Source: Algoriphagus sp.
Lineage (GTDB): Bacteria > Bacteroidota > Bacteroidia > Cytophagales > Cyclobacteriaceae
Reading direction: 5' to 3'
Assembly (NCBI GenBank): GCA_023653075.1
Contig: JAMNXQ010000006.1
Span: forward strand, 1-64,000
DNA length: 64,000 nucleotides
In this document: piece after piece, positions 53,718 to 62,131 of the stretch
Position numbering within the stretch: position 1 is the first letter of the stretch
How the letters are laid out: every line of letters begins with the position of its first letter
Position numbers and translations under genes: made by a program
The notes under the pieces: generated by a model
The model's database searches: none
What the model was told of the DNA's origin: nothing
The model's input: only the letters and a program-made list of their open reading frames with translations

Positions 53718-55799
53718 CTAAAGCGAATAACGAAGGACCAGTACGGTCTCGGTTTGTTTGGGGCCTGTAATCTCTTGCATGCCCGAACTGATCAAATCTC
53801 GATCAGCATAGCGAGATTGTGCAATTCGGAGGTAGCCTGTTAGTTTGGGATGAATTCGGTACTGAACCAAGAGGTATTTTCGGCTTCCTTTTCCAGAAAA
53901 TGCAGGAATAGCAAAGGTCCCTAGGGCATTGTGTTCGTAGGTATAGAGCCTATTATCAAAAGTTTCGGTATCAAAAAGTGCCATTCGAGCAATTAATTTC
54001 CATTTTTCTTGTTTGAAGGAAATGTCTTGAATTAGCATCCAGCCCTGAGTATTCGCTTGATTCAGAATGACTTGATTCCAAAGAATTCGGGACTGGAAAG
54101 AGAATTCAGGTGAGACCTCTAGTTCGAGGGTTGCCTGAACTTGGTTTTTCGAAATTGGGAGCAGTGTGTAGGTTGGGGAAGTGGACTCTTTGGTCGTCGA
54201 ATTTCTCATTTTCCGCTCTTGCTTCACTTGTACTGAGGCCAGTAGATTCTTTTGTGGTTGGTAACTCAAGCGTGCAAGCCATTCCTGTCCTAGGGAAGGA
54301 GCGTACATCCGGAATTTGAGCCAGGGAAATCGAAAGTAGTCCAGGTAAGCGTTGAGTTTAACTGTTGAGGAAGGTTTGATTTGTATTCCTAGGTAGGTAC
54401 CCTGTTCATTGATGGGTCGGGTGCTTTCAGCAAATGCTGTAGCATAAAAACTATGGAAGTCGCGGTCGTAGCGCCTCCAGAATAAGGAAAAATCAACCGT
54501 TTTGCTCAGGCTACTGATAAATCCAACCACGGTACCTTGACCTTGACTGCTAGACCGAGCAGATTCTCCAAAAAAGGAGAAGTTCTTCCATAACAAATTA
54601 ACGTACATACTCCCCACGGTATTGCTGCGGCCTGAAAATTCAAATTGATTGTACCGATTTGGAGTTCGATTCCAAGGGATACTGAATTGAGTATGCAAGG
54701 CATTGATTCCAGCCGACCATTTGCCAGATTTGGCTTGGAACTGGATGTTTGTCCCCAGGTTCGTTTCATGAAGTTGGTTTTTGGTAGAGAGCTCGCTTTG
54801 GCTCCGGTGTAGTCCTGATTGAGAAAGGCTAGTGAGTTCTGGACTTGGATTGCCGAGAGTATCTGATTGCGTTGCCAATCGCCCGTCTTTTCCAATCGAG
54901 GAGAAAAGCAGGGTGCTTTGCCAGGAGCCAAGTTGCCTTGTGATTCCCATGCCCCGAAAAAAGCCCGATTCTAAGCTTGATGTGTAGGGAAGAATGCCCA
55001 AGGTGCTTCTTTTTACTGTTGGAACAGTTTCTGCACCTTTACCCAAACTAAATCCAGCCCCAAAGACCAGCCCTTGCCCAAAACTGGCTTGGAAATCCCC
55101 TAGACTCAGCGTTTTCCATTTTCCTAAATTGTAGCGCGTATGATGGAAGGATGCGAAATTAAATCCATAGCGACTGGTTTTTGGATCCCAGGCCAAGACT
55201 TCTCCTGCATCTTTTTCGAGCAAAAATCCTAGACTAAAATCCTTGGCATGTTGAATTCGAAAACGAAGGAGTAGGTCATTCTGATCTCCAAGGTACCTGT
55301 GAGTTGGATTCAACGTGGGGTCGATTTGGTATCCTCTTCGTAATTCAAGGGTGCGCCGATGTCGGAAAAGGAGGTGCCTATTTTCTTCACTTCGCAGGCG
55401 ATCCAGAAAGGATTTGGGGCTTGATTTCTCAGTTTCTAGGGTAAGAAAAGGAAGGACGATATCCAAGGTAGTAGCATCCCAATGGGGGAGGGATTGGAGT
55501 TCGTACAAGGAAAGGAATTCACCCGATTGACTACGGTGGTCCAAAAAAGACTGAATCTGTGGAGGGGAAAGTAGGTAAGTTCCTGCCAACTCCTCCCCAG
55601 TTACTCGGTTGATGTCCAATGGGTTTTGATAGAGTTCTGTAAGTAATTCGAAGAGTGCATCGTAATCCACTTCTTCCTCTTGAACTGGAAAAAGTCGCTC
55701 CACTAACTGTTGGATATCCAAGGGATTTGGTGTCCTATCTTGACCGATAGTGGGAAGGGAAAAAAGCAGGAGGAGTACTAAATTAAAGATTTGTTTCAT
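53718..55799 (-). CDS. Helix-hairpin-helix domain fused to an outer-membrane beta-barrel
   Basis: 693 aa with a signal peptide (1-19, ends TIGQ). Residues ~35-125 hold a ComEA-like helix-hairpin-helix pair: NPLDINRVTGEELAGTYLLSPPQIQSFLDHR and EFLSLYELQSLPHWDATTLDIVLPFL. HHH motifs usually bind DNA backbone. From ~150 onward alternating polar and aromatic strands indicate a large beta-barrel (FRIQHAKDFSLGFLLEKDAGEVLAWDPKTSRYG), ending VLVLRYSL. It lies three bases after the PorQ-like gene, in one operon. DNA handling at the outer membrane is possible but unproven. Confidence 0.78.
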   Translation of the reverse strand: MKQIFNLVLLLLFSLPTIGQDRTPNPLDIQQLVERLFPVQEEEVDYDALFELLTELYQNPLDINRVTGEELAGTYLLSPPQIQSFLDHRSQSGEFLSLYELQSLPHWDATTLDIVLPFLTLETEKSSPKSFLDRLRSEENRHLLFRHRRTLELRRGYQIDPTLNPTHRYLGDQNDLLLRFRIQHAKDFSLGFLLEKDAGEVLAWDPKTSRYGFNFASFHHTRYNLGKWKTLSLGDFQASFGQGLVFGAGFSLGKGAETVPTVKRSTLGILPYTSSLESGFFRGMGITRQLGSWQSTLLFSSIGKDGRLATQSDTLGNPSPELTSLSQSGLHRSQSELSTKNQLHETNLGTNIQFQAKSGKWSAGINALHTQFSIPWNRTPNRYNQFEFSGRSNTVGSMYVNLLWKNFSFFGESARSSSQGQGTVVGFISSLSKTVDFSLFWRRYDRDFHSFYATAFAESTRPINEQGTYLGIQIKPSSTVKLNAYLDYFRFPWLKFRMYAPSLGQEWLARLSYQPQKNLLASVQVKQERKMRNSTTKESTSPTYTLLPISKNQVQATLELEVSPEFSFQSRILWNQVILNQANTQGWMLIQDISFKQEKWKLIARMALFDTETFDNRLYTYEHNALGTFAIPAFSGKGSRKYLLVQYRIHPKLTGYLRIAQSRYADRDLISSGMQEITGPKQTETVLVLRYSL

Positions 55800-55802
55800 G
55801 CC

Positions 55803-56615
55803 TTAATGGGTTAAAAAAATAGAGAGGTGATGTGTACTTCCTAGTGCAGTAGTTTGGCCTAGTGCATAGTCTAAGCCATACTTTTTCTTTCGAATTCCAA
55901 TGCCGAAATGCAAGGAATTGGGAGTGGAGTGGATGCCAGTACGCAGGAAGATCCAGTTTTCAAGTTGGTACTGCAGCCCAAGTTTAAAGAGGGGAGGATG
56001 GTCCAGATCCTTTTCCAGTTCGCTATGGATTTCGAGGTTTTTGGCAGGCAGGTAGGTGATGCCGAGTGTAAGTAGGGCAGGAATAGGTTGGGAAGATTGC
56101 TTGCTAACTTTGGCTTGGTTCAAATTGGAAAGGTGTACGCCAAAGAAAAATCTAGGACCTAGTTCAGCCAGGCCACCCAGAGAGAGCAATAGGGCATTAC
56201 TTGTACCAAATCCTTCGATATGAGTTTGAAACCAGGCTGCTTTTGCACCAAAACTCAGGATGCCTCGGGTGGTGGATAGACCGAATTCCAAACGGTGTTG
56301 CTGGAAAAGTTCCCCACCAAAACGAGCGACCCCAAATCCGAAGCTCCCACCTGGTTTTTTGAAAGCCAGGGAAAGGGCGGCAGTGCTTAATTCTTGGATA
56401 CCATAGCGTTGATCCAAGGCGACTCCTAGTTCGGAATCTTCCATTCGATCCAGGGATCCTACATTGTTAAACAGGCTCCAGGCATCTTGTGAATATAATT
56501 TGACTGCTCCTAGGCCTTGAGATTTTGCTCCAAAGGCTTGGGTGGTTAGGTCGATTTGGGCAGATGTAATCAAGGGGAACATCAGCCAGAAGCTAAAAAT
56601 TAGGCTAAACTTCAT
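55803..56615 (-). CDS. PorV/PorQ-like outer-membrane protein
   Basis: 270 aa with a signal peptide (1-19, ends ITSAQ). The N-terminus GAKSQGLGAVKLYSQDAWSLFNNVGSL is the typical PorV/PorQ/UPF0164 start; a FadL-like beta-barrel follows (GVALDQRYGIQELSTAALSLAFKKPGGSFGFGVARFGG) and ends HLSIFLTH. These proteins take part in T9SS cargo handling or serve as outer-membrane pores. First gene of the operon with the HHH-barrel protein. Confidence 0.78.
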   Translation of the reverse strand: MKFSLIFSFWLMFPLITSAQIDLTTQAFGAKSQGLGAVKLYSQDAWSLFNNVGSLDRMEDSELGVALDQRYGIQELSTAALSLAFKKPGGSFGFGVARFGGELFQQHRLEFGLSTTRGILSFGAKAAWFQTHIEGFGTSNALLLSLGGLAELGPRFFFGVHLSNLNQAKVSKQSSQPIPALLTLGITYLPAKNLEIHSELEKDLDHPPLFKLGLQYQLENWIFLRTGIHSTPNSLHFGIGIRKKKYGLDYALGQTTALGSTHHLSIFLTH

Positions 56616-56866
56616 GTAAAAAATAGATTAAAAAGTGATTGTTGAATTTATTCGATTTTTTAGAGTTTACCAAAAAAAGGTTGAAATGAAAGTAAAAGAA
56701 AATTTCTTAGTTGCACCAAAAATTGAGCACTAGATCGGACCTTTCAAACTCTTAAAAAAAGGCTTTATTTTGATTTATAGGCATGCCGAATATTATTTTG
56801 AAAATTTTTCGCAATCGATTGTTTGAAGAGAATAAAACATTTTCTATTTTTCGGAAGTATTCATGA

Positions 56867-56898
56867 ATTGAATATCTACAATAGGTTTAATAGGTTTG
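56867..56898 (+). promoter_or_regulatory. Promoter directly ahead of a terminator in the NUDIX leader
   Basis: ATTG (56867-56870), 20 bases, TAGGTTTG (56891-56898), an exact -7 box. The expected start of transcription, near 56905, is the first bases of the hairpin described in the next entry. Confidence 0.5.
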
Positions 56899-56906
56899 AG
56901 AGCAGG

Positions 56907-56939
56907 AAAAGGTCGGAATCATATTCCGGCCTTTTTTTT
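56907..56939 (+). terminator. Orphan intrinsic terminator / possible attenuator before the NUDIX gene
   Basis: AAAAGGTCGGAAT-CAT-ATTCCGGCCTTTTTTTT: about 11-bp stem, three-base loop, eight T. No + strand gene lies upstream (the neighbour is divergent), so it ends a very short RNA or attenuates transcription into the NUDIX gene 64 bases downstream. Confidence 0.8.
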
Positions 56940-57002
56940 GTTAGTTGCTGGAGAAATCTTTGTATTCCATGCGATATTTACTCTTAAAAATTCGAGTTGT
57001 CT

Positions 57003-57641
57003 ATGCCCCTTGAAAAACTTCGTGCGCAATTGCTTTTGGCCTTTCAAGGTGCACTTCCTGGTCAGGAGGCACAACTGCGCATGGCACCTCAACCCATAGA
57101 TTCCCGTCGAATTGCTGAAGTGGTGCCTGAGAGTCATCGAAAAAGTGGAGTTTTACTCTTGTTTTACCCAGACGCCTCCACGATCTATTTTCCCTTGATC
57201 AAGCGCCCCTTGTATCCCGGTACACATAGTGGGCAAGTGGCATTGCCTGGGGGAAAAGTGGAGGAGAGGGATCCAGATGTGGTGTTTACAGCGCTTCGGG
57301 AGGCGGAGGAAGAGATTGGGATTGATTCTACCAAGGTGGAGGTGATCGGTAGCTTAACCGAGATTTACATTCCAGTTAGTAATTTTTTGGTTTCACCGAT
57401 CGTGGGTTTTCTGGATCACAAGCCCACTTTCGTCCCTGAAAAGCGGGAGGTGGCCAGGATCATTCCTACGGCCTTGAATCACTTGATTCAACCTGAGATT
57501 GTCAAAAAAAAACCTCTTTCCTTAGGAGGAGGGAAGTACTTGGAAACTCCTTATTTTGACATTGCTGGGGAGGTGGTTTGGGGAGCAACTGCCATGATTT
57601 TGAGCGAACTCATTCAGGTATTGAAGCAAAAAGGAGAATAA
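57003..57641 (+). CDS. NUDIX CoA pyrophosphatase
   Basis: 212 aa from the ATG at 57003 (track starts two codons earlier at TTG). The NUDIX box is LPGGKVEERDPDVVFTALREAEEEIGID near 80-107, with the extra residues LPGGKxExxD of the CoA-type NudL/Nudt7 family; GVLLLFYPDASTIYFPLIKRPLYPGTHSGQVALPGG also fits that UPF0035 signature. It hydrolyses CoA or its derivatives to 3',5'-ADP and 4'-phosphopantetheine. Expression may be controlled by the promoter/terminator arrangement upstream. Confidence 0.9.
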   Translation: MPLEKLRAQLLLAFQGALPGQEAQLRMAPQPIDSRRIAEVVPESHRKSGVLLLFYPDASTIYFPLIKRPLYPGTHSGQVALPGGKVEERDPDVVFTALREAEEEIGIDSTKVEVIGSLTEIYIPVSNFLVSPIVGFLDHKPTFVPEKREVARIIPTALNHLIQPEIVKKKPLSLGGGKYLETPYFDIAGEVVWGATAMILSELIQVLKQKGE

Positions 57642-57694
57642 GCGTTGGTCTTTTTGACAAAACTGGGTATTGTTGTACCCACTAATTAATTGCT

Positions 57695-58951
57695 ATGGAG
57701 GAAAGTGCAAGTCCCTTATTGACCAATGATGCCGTAGTTTTTGGCTTATTGATGGCCACTTTGGCTTTTATTTTCGCCTCTTCCTCGAGCAAGCATCCGT
57801 TTTGGCTGAAGTTTTACAGGTATGTTCCAGCGGTGTTGCTATGCTATTTTATTCCAGCAGTTTACAACTCTCTAGGATTGATTTCTGGGGAGTCTTCGAA
57901 TTTGTACAAAGTTGCCTCTCGTTACTTATTGCCCGCTTCCTTGGTGCTCTTTACGATCAGTGTGGATTTGAAAGGCATTCTTCGCTTAGGTCCCAAGGCT
58001 TTGATTCTATTTCTCACAGGTACAGTGGGGATTGTATTTGGTGGTCCAGTAGCCTTACTCATCGTGGGGGCGATTCAGCCAGATTTGTATGCAGGCACAG
58101 GTCCGGATGAGTTGTGGAGGGGCTTATCTACGATTGCCGGGAGTTGGATTGGAGGGGGGGCCAACCAAACTGCTATGTTGGAGGTCTTTGGTGCAAGCCC
58201 GGTTTTGTTTGGGCAGATGATAGCCGTGGATGTGTTGGTGGCAAATTTCTGGATGGCTATTTTGTTGTATTGGGCAGCCAAACCTGAGAAAATAGATATA
58301 TTCTTAAAAGCAGATACTTCGGCTATATACCAATTAAGGGACCGAATTGCGAGGGCTAGAGAAGCCCGTGTAGCTATTCCTAGCCTAACAGATATTTTAC
58401 TGATTCTTGGAATAGGTTTTGGGATCACCGGGTTATCGCACTATTGTGCTGATTTTCTTGCTCCTTGGTTTGAAACCCATCATCCTGAATGGAACCAATA
58501 TTCCTTGAATTCAGCCTTCTTTTGGATTGTGGTCATTGCCACCGCGCTGGGATTGGTTCTATCCTTTACCAAGGCCAGACATTTGGAAGGGGTGGGGGCT
58601 TCCCGATTGGGTTCAGTGCTCCTTTACGTCATGGTGGCTACAATTGGGATGCAAATGGACTTGGGTGCAGTTCTCGACAATCCCATTCTTTTTTTGATTG
58701 GAATTATTTGGATTTTATTTCACGTCTCCCTGATGCTTTTCGTTGCTTGGCTGATCAAAGCTCCCTTCTTTTATGTAGCGGTGGGTTCCCAAGCCAACGT
58801 AGGAGGAGCCGCCTCAGCTCCCATAGTAGCCTCTGCTTTTGATGCATCCTTGGCGTCGGTGGGTGTGCTTTTAGCCGTATTGGGCTATGCATTAGGTACC
58901 TACGGTGCCTACATCAGTGGCTTGATTATGCAGTGGATGTCAAACCAGTAA
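57695..58951 (+). CDS. DUF819 family membrane protein (YjcL-like)
   Basis: 418 aa, about ten to eleven hydrophobic helices. Segments AGSWIGGGANQTAMLEVFGASPVLFGQMIAVDVLVANFWMAILLY and VGSQANVGGAASAPIVASAFDASLASVGVLLAVLGYALGTYGAYISG are family hallmarks, with glycine-rich paired repeats suggesting an inverted-repeat transporter fold. Substrate unknown. 53 bases after the NUDIX gene, so possibly co-transcribed. Converges on the YbjQ gene. Confidence 0.88.
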   Translation: MEESASPLLTNDAVVFGLLMATLAFIFASSSSKHPFWLKFYRYVPAVLLCYFIPAVYNSLGLISGESSNLYKVASRYLLPASLVLFTISVDLKGILRLGPKALILFLTGTVGIVFGGPVALLIVGAIQPDLYAGTGPDELWRGLSTIAGSWIGGGANQTAMLEVFGASPVLFGQMIAVDVLVANFWMAILLYWAAKPEKIDIFLKADTSAIYQLRDRIARAREARVAIPSLTDILLILGIGFGITGLSHYCADFLAPWFETHHPEWNQYSLNSAFFWIVVIATALGLVLSFTKARHLEGVGASRLGSVLLYVMVATIGMQMDLGAVLDNPILFLIGIIWILFHVSLMLFVAWLIKAPFFYVAVGSQANVGGAASAPIVASAFDASLASVGVLLAVLGYALGTYGAYISGLIMQWMSNQ

Positions 58952-58969
58952 TTCCAGGTTTCAGTTTAC

Positions 58970-59290
58970 TTAAGGTTTATAAACTTTCACAGCGGTGCCA
59001 CTGACAGTGACCATGAGCATGCCTTCTCGGATGGTTTCGTAGTCTAGGTCTATGCCCAGGATTGCATTCGCTCCCAGCTGCCTTGCTTGCATCTCCATTT
59101 CACCCATGGCTGTTGCTTTTGCTTCCCGCAACACCTGTTCGTAAGCCGAAGACCTCCCTCCCACAATGTCCGTGATGCTTGCGAAGAAATCTTTGAAAAT
59201 GTTGGCGCCAATGATGGTTTCCCCAGATACGATGCCGAGGTAATTTTCTACGTGATGGCCTTCAAGAGTGGAAGTAGTGGAAAGAATCAT
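58970..59290 (-). CDS. YbjQ family protein (heavy-metal-binding domain family)
   Basis: 106 aa, usual length for the family. Features: [23 protein letters not shown] at the N-terminus, [42 protein letters not shown] in the middle, [13 protein letters not shown] at the end. It forms a pentameric beta-sheet/helix structure; the name 'heavy-metal-binding' is weakly founded. Function unknown. Cytosolic, single gene. Confidence 0.9.
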   Translation of the reverse strand: MILSTTSTLEGHHVENYLGIVSGETIIGANIFKDFFASITDIVGGRSSAYEQVLREAKATAMGEMEMQARQLGANAILGIDLDYETIREGMLMVTVSGTAVKVYKP

Positions 59291-59502
59291 AAATTAGTTT
59301 TTAGTGATTGAGAGGAAAATGAAATTACGAGAAATTTTACAAATGGGTTTCAAGAACGGTACAAGAATTAGGCACATAGTTTGTTAGTTGCTGATATTAC
59401 CCTAGAATCATCAAAAAATAAACAGGGAATTTCAGTGATTTACCGGTTAAATTGCCATTTCCCCTTAATTTCACCTAGCCTTTTTTGGCAATGCCTTAAC
59501 CT

Positions 59503-60813
59503 ATGCTGCATAGACTCGTCCTCATAGTTTCGCTATTTCTTGCAGGAGCCAGTCTTCAGGCTCAAGGGTTTTTAACGAATCGTTCCACGCTGTATGCTTT
59601 GACGGGTACCTCTGGAGCAAACTTGAGCCAATTCAATACGCTACTCAAGGAACGGGGTCAACTTCCCATTCCCAATCGCTACAATTCCTTTGGCTTGGGT
59701 TATCAGGCTAGATTGAATGATTTTATTTTTGGATTAGAAGTCACCCAACACCAAAGCCGAACGGCTGATTTGGGAATGCATCGCTTTCAATACCGAACTT
59801 CTCGCGCTTTGGTGAACCTGGGCTATTCGCTTACCGAAGAAGGGAAGTTTCAACTGATCCATTATTTATCCATGGGATTGGGTTACATGAATGTACAAAT
59901 GCTTCCTCAGGTGCAATCTAAAGATCTGAAAACTTTCCTCAAAGACCCAGGACAAGGGTTTGTCTTGCGAGAGCATGATATCCAACGTGGAACTTCCAAT
60001 TACGGCAACTTCTTGACTGAAATTGGATTTCAAATCTCCTATGATTTCCCCATTCCCCATCGAAAAGAGGCCTTGGAAATTATAGCCAAGGCTGGGTATT
60101 CCTTCAGTCCTTTTGAGAACGGGTGGGACCTGAATGGAATTTCCTTTGATAATGCACAAGCCGGAGCCTTTTTCCGAGTAGGAACCGGTATTAGTCTTCC
60201 TGACCGCAATTTTTTCTACAAGGATGCTACGATCGGAGCTTCTCTGATTCGTGGAATCCACTTTTCCAAACCCGAGAAGTTTAATTCCTATTTGAAAGAG
60301 CAGGGATACAAGACTTTCGAAGGTAGGCCATCTCAGTTAGGGCTACGAATCTTGGGGGAAACAGATGGCTTCCTCTATGGGATGGATGTATTTAATGTGG
60401 CCCTAAATGGACGCGCCAGTAGCACCCAAACTCACAGTTTGAACAGCTTGCGGATCTATGCCAACGTGGGAAAAAAAATCTTTCAATACAAAAATTGGGG
60501 GATAGGAGGGCTAGCGGGGCTGGGCTATGGCAACCTGCGTTATTCCTTGCTAAAGGATCAAAAACCAGATTTTCCAGCTTTGCTCGATCAACGAAATTTT
60601 GATGGGTACCTCCGGAAGTCCGGTATTTTTCTCAAACCAGAAGTGCACCTAGAATATGGGTTGCCGATGACCAAAGGCAAGTTGTTTGACCTGGTATTCA
60701 CTACCTCTGCAGGTTATGAACAGGCATTTCCTGGTTTCAAGTTGGGTGGAATCTCCATGAACTCTTACCAGTCGGGTCCATTTGTGACTTTTGGGATGGG
60801 AATTCGTCCCTAA
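59503..60813 (+). CDS. Outer-membrane-type protein with an internal duplication, unrecognised
   Basis: 436 aa with a signal peptide (1-~20, ends SLQAQG). The mature chain is two similar halves: FNTLLKERGQLPIPNRYNSFGLGYQARLNDFIFGLEV (about 43-80) matches FNSYLKEQGYKTFEGRPSQLGLRILGETDGFLYGMDV (about 258-294), and the ends GAFFRVGTGIS and GPFVTFGMGIR match too. Alternating polar and aromatic residues suggest beta-barrel or beta-sandwich. I do not recognise the family. Single gene ahead of the SAM-I riboswitch. Confidence 0.75.
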   Translation: MLHRLVLIVSLFLAGASLQAQGFLTNRSTLYALTGTSGANLSQFNTLLKERGQLPIPNRYNSFGLGYQARLNDFIFGLEVTQHQSRTADLGMHRFQYRTSRALVNLGYSLTEEGKFQLIHYLSMGLGYMNVQMLPQVQSKDLKTFLKDPGQGFVLREHDIQRGTSNYGNFLTEIGFQISYDFPIPHRKEALEIIAKAGYSFSPFENGWDLNGISFDNAQAGAFFRVGTGISLPDRNFFYKDATIGASLIRGIHFSKPEKFNSYLKEQGYKTFEGRPSQLGLRILGETDGFLYGMDVFNVALNGRASSTQTHSLNSLRIYANVGKKIFQYKNWGIGGLAGLGYGNLRYSLLKDQKPDFPALLDQRNFDGYLRKSGIFLKPEVHLEYGLPMTKGKLFDLVFTTSAGYEQAFPGFKLGGISMNSYQSGPFVTFGMGIRP

Positions 60814-60895
60814 CAATCTTCTGTTTTTTTTAGAAAAAACTAGTATTTACCAAGTGAAAAAGGAACTACATTCTGGTTTATTCAAATTTTTGCCT

Positions 60896-60903
60896 TACTT
60901 TTA
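60896..60903 (+). promoter_or_regulatory. Candidate -7 element of the metH operon
   Basis: TACTTTTA, one mismatch to TAnnTTTG, six bases before the riboswitch begins, which fits a start of transcription near 60910. The -33 box is unclear. Confidence 0.35.
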
Positions 60904-60904
60904 C

Positions 60905-61015
60905 ACTAACTTATCGAGAAAGACCGAGGGAAGGGCCCTATGACGTCTTAGCAACCTGTAAACAAGGTGCTAACTCCCCTCCTGGATTATGCCAGGAACA
61001 GATGAGATGATTAGT
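60905..61015 (+). promoter_or_regulatory. SAM-I (S-box) riboswitch
   Basis: The core runs CTTATCGAGAAAGACCGAGG, then GGGCCCTATGACGTCTTAGCAACC, a P3/P4 region AAGGTGCTAACTCC, a closing stem CCTGG...CCAGG and ends CAGATGAGATGATTAGT, which pairs back with ACTAACTTATC to make P1. This is the S-box pattern. It binds S-adenosylmethionine and turns off the methionine synthase genes that begin at 61073. No separate terminator is seen after it, so control may be at translation or by another mechanism. Confidence 0.92.
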
Positions 61016-61072
61016 ACGAATACCTACTTTTCTCCGTGTTTTGCTCGATTCGTTTTTTCAACTTAAACAACC

Positions 61073-62131
61073 ATGAGACAAAACAGAACGGAACTACTGC
61101 TTCAAGCGGTCAATTCCAGGGTTTTAATTTTAGATGGTGCCATGGGTACCATGATTCAGCGTTACACGCTGTCCGAAGATGATTTTCGAACTCCTGGGTT
61201 AAAAGATCATCCTAAGGCTTTAAAAGGCAATAACGACCTGCTTTCCCTAAGTAGACCCGATATCATTCGTGACATCCACTTGGAGTATTTGAAGGCAGGT
61301 TCTGATATCATTGAAACAAATACTTTTTCCGGAACCACCATCGCCCAGGAGGATTATGGATTGCCTCACTTAGCGTATGCGATCAATTTTGAATCGGCCA
61401 AACTTGCACGGGAAGTAGCAGATGCCTACAGCCAAACCACTCCGGATAAGCCTCGCTTTGTGGCAGGTGCCATGGGACCTACCAACCGGACCGCATCCAT
61501 CTCTCCAGATGTAAATGATCCCGGCTACCGAGCCATCACTTTTGACCAATTGGCCGAAGCTTATGCGGAGCAGGTTCGGGGGCTTTTGGACGGGGGAGTA
61601 GATATCATCCTAGTGGAGACAATCTTCGATACCCTCAATGCCAAAGCGGCGCTCTATGCCATCCAAGCGGTGTATGAGGAACGAAATATTCCCCTAGATC
61701 CCAAAGAGGGAGGCATTCCCATTATGATTTCTGGCACCATCACGGATGCCTCAGGGCGAACCCTCTCAGGACAAACCACCGAAGCCTTTCTGATTTCTGT
61801 TTCCCACGTACCCTTGTTCTCTGTCGGCCTCAATTGTGCCTTGGGAGCAAAGGAATTGCGCCCCTACCTGAAAGTATTGGCACAAGAGGCACCATTCTAT
61901 GTCTCTGCCTATCCAAATGCTGGCCTTCCAAATGAATTTGGTGCCTATGACCAGGGAGCTAGTGAAATGGCAGACCAGGTACGAGACTTTTTGAAAGAAG
62001 GAATGCTCAATATTTTGGGAGGATGTTGCGGCACTACTCCAGACCATATTCGTGCACTAGCAAATCTGGCAGTAGACTATTCCCCACGAAAAATTGATCA
62101 GCTAACGGAAGAGGAGGAGCATCATGCCTAA
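61073..62131 (+). CDS. Methionine synthase, homocysteine-binding part (split MetH)
   Basis: 352 aa, the N-terminal module of cobalamin-dependent methionine synthase. Start [17 protein letters not shown], then [15 protein letters not shown]. Zinc-binding cysteines in [12 protein letters not shown] and [12 protein letters not shown] hold homocysteine. In most bacteria this is fused to the other MetH domains; here it is a separate protein whose end overlaps the next gene by eight bases. Governed by the SAM-I riboswitch upstream. Confidence 0.93.
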   Translation: MRQNRTELLLQAVNSRVLILDGAMGTMIQRYTLSEDDFRTPGLKDHPKALKGNNDLLSLSRPDIIRDIHLEYLKAGSDIIETNTFSGTTIAQEDYGLPHLAYAINFESAKLAREVADAYSQTTPDKPRFVAGAMGPTNRTASISPDVNDPGYRAITFDQLAEAYAEQVRGLLDGGVDIILVETIFDTLNAKAALYAIQAVYEERNIPLDPKEGGIPIMISGTITDASGRTLSGQTTEAFLISVSHVPLFSVGLNCALGAKELRPYLKVLAQEAPFYVSAYPNAGLPNEFGAYDQGASEMADQVRDFLKEGMLNILGGCCGTTPDHIRALANLAVDYSPRKIDQLTEEEEHHA

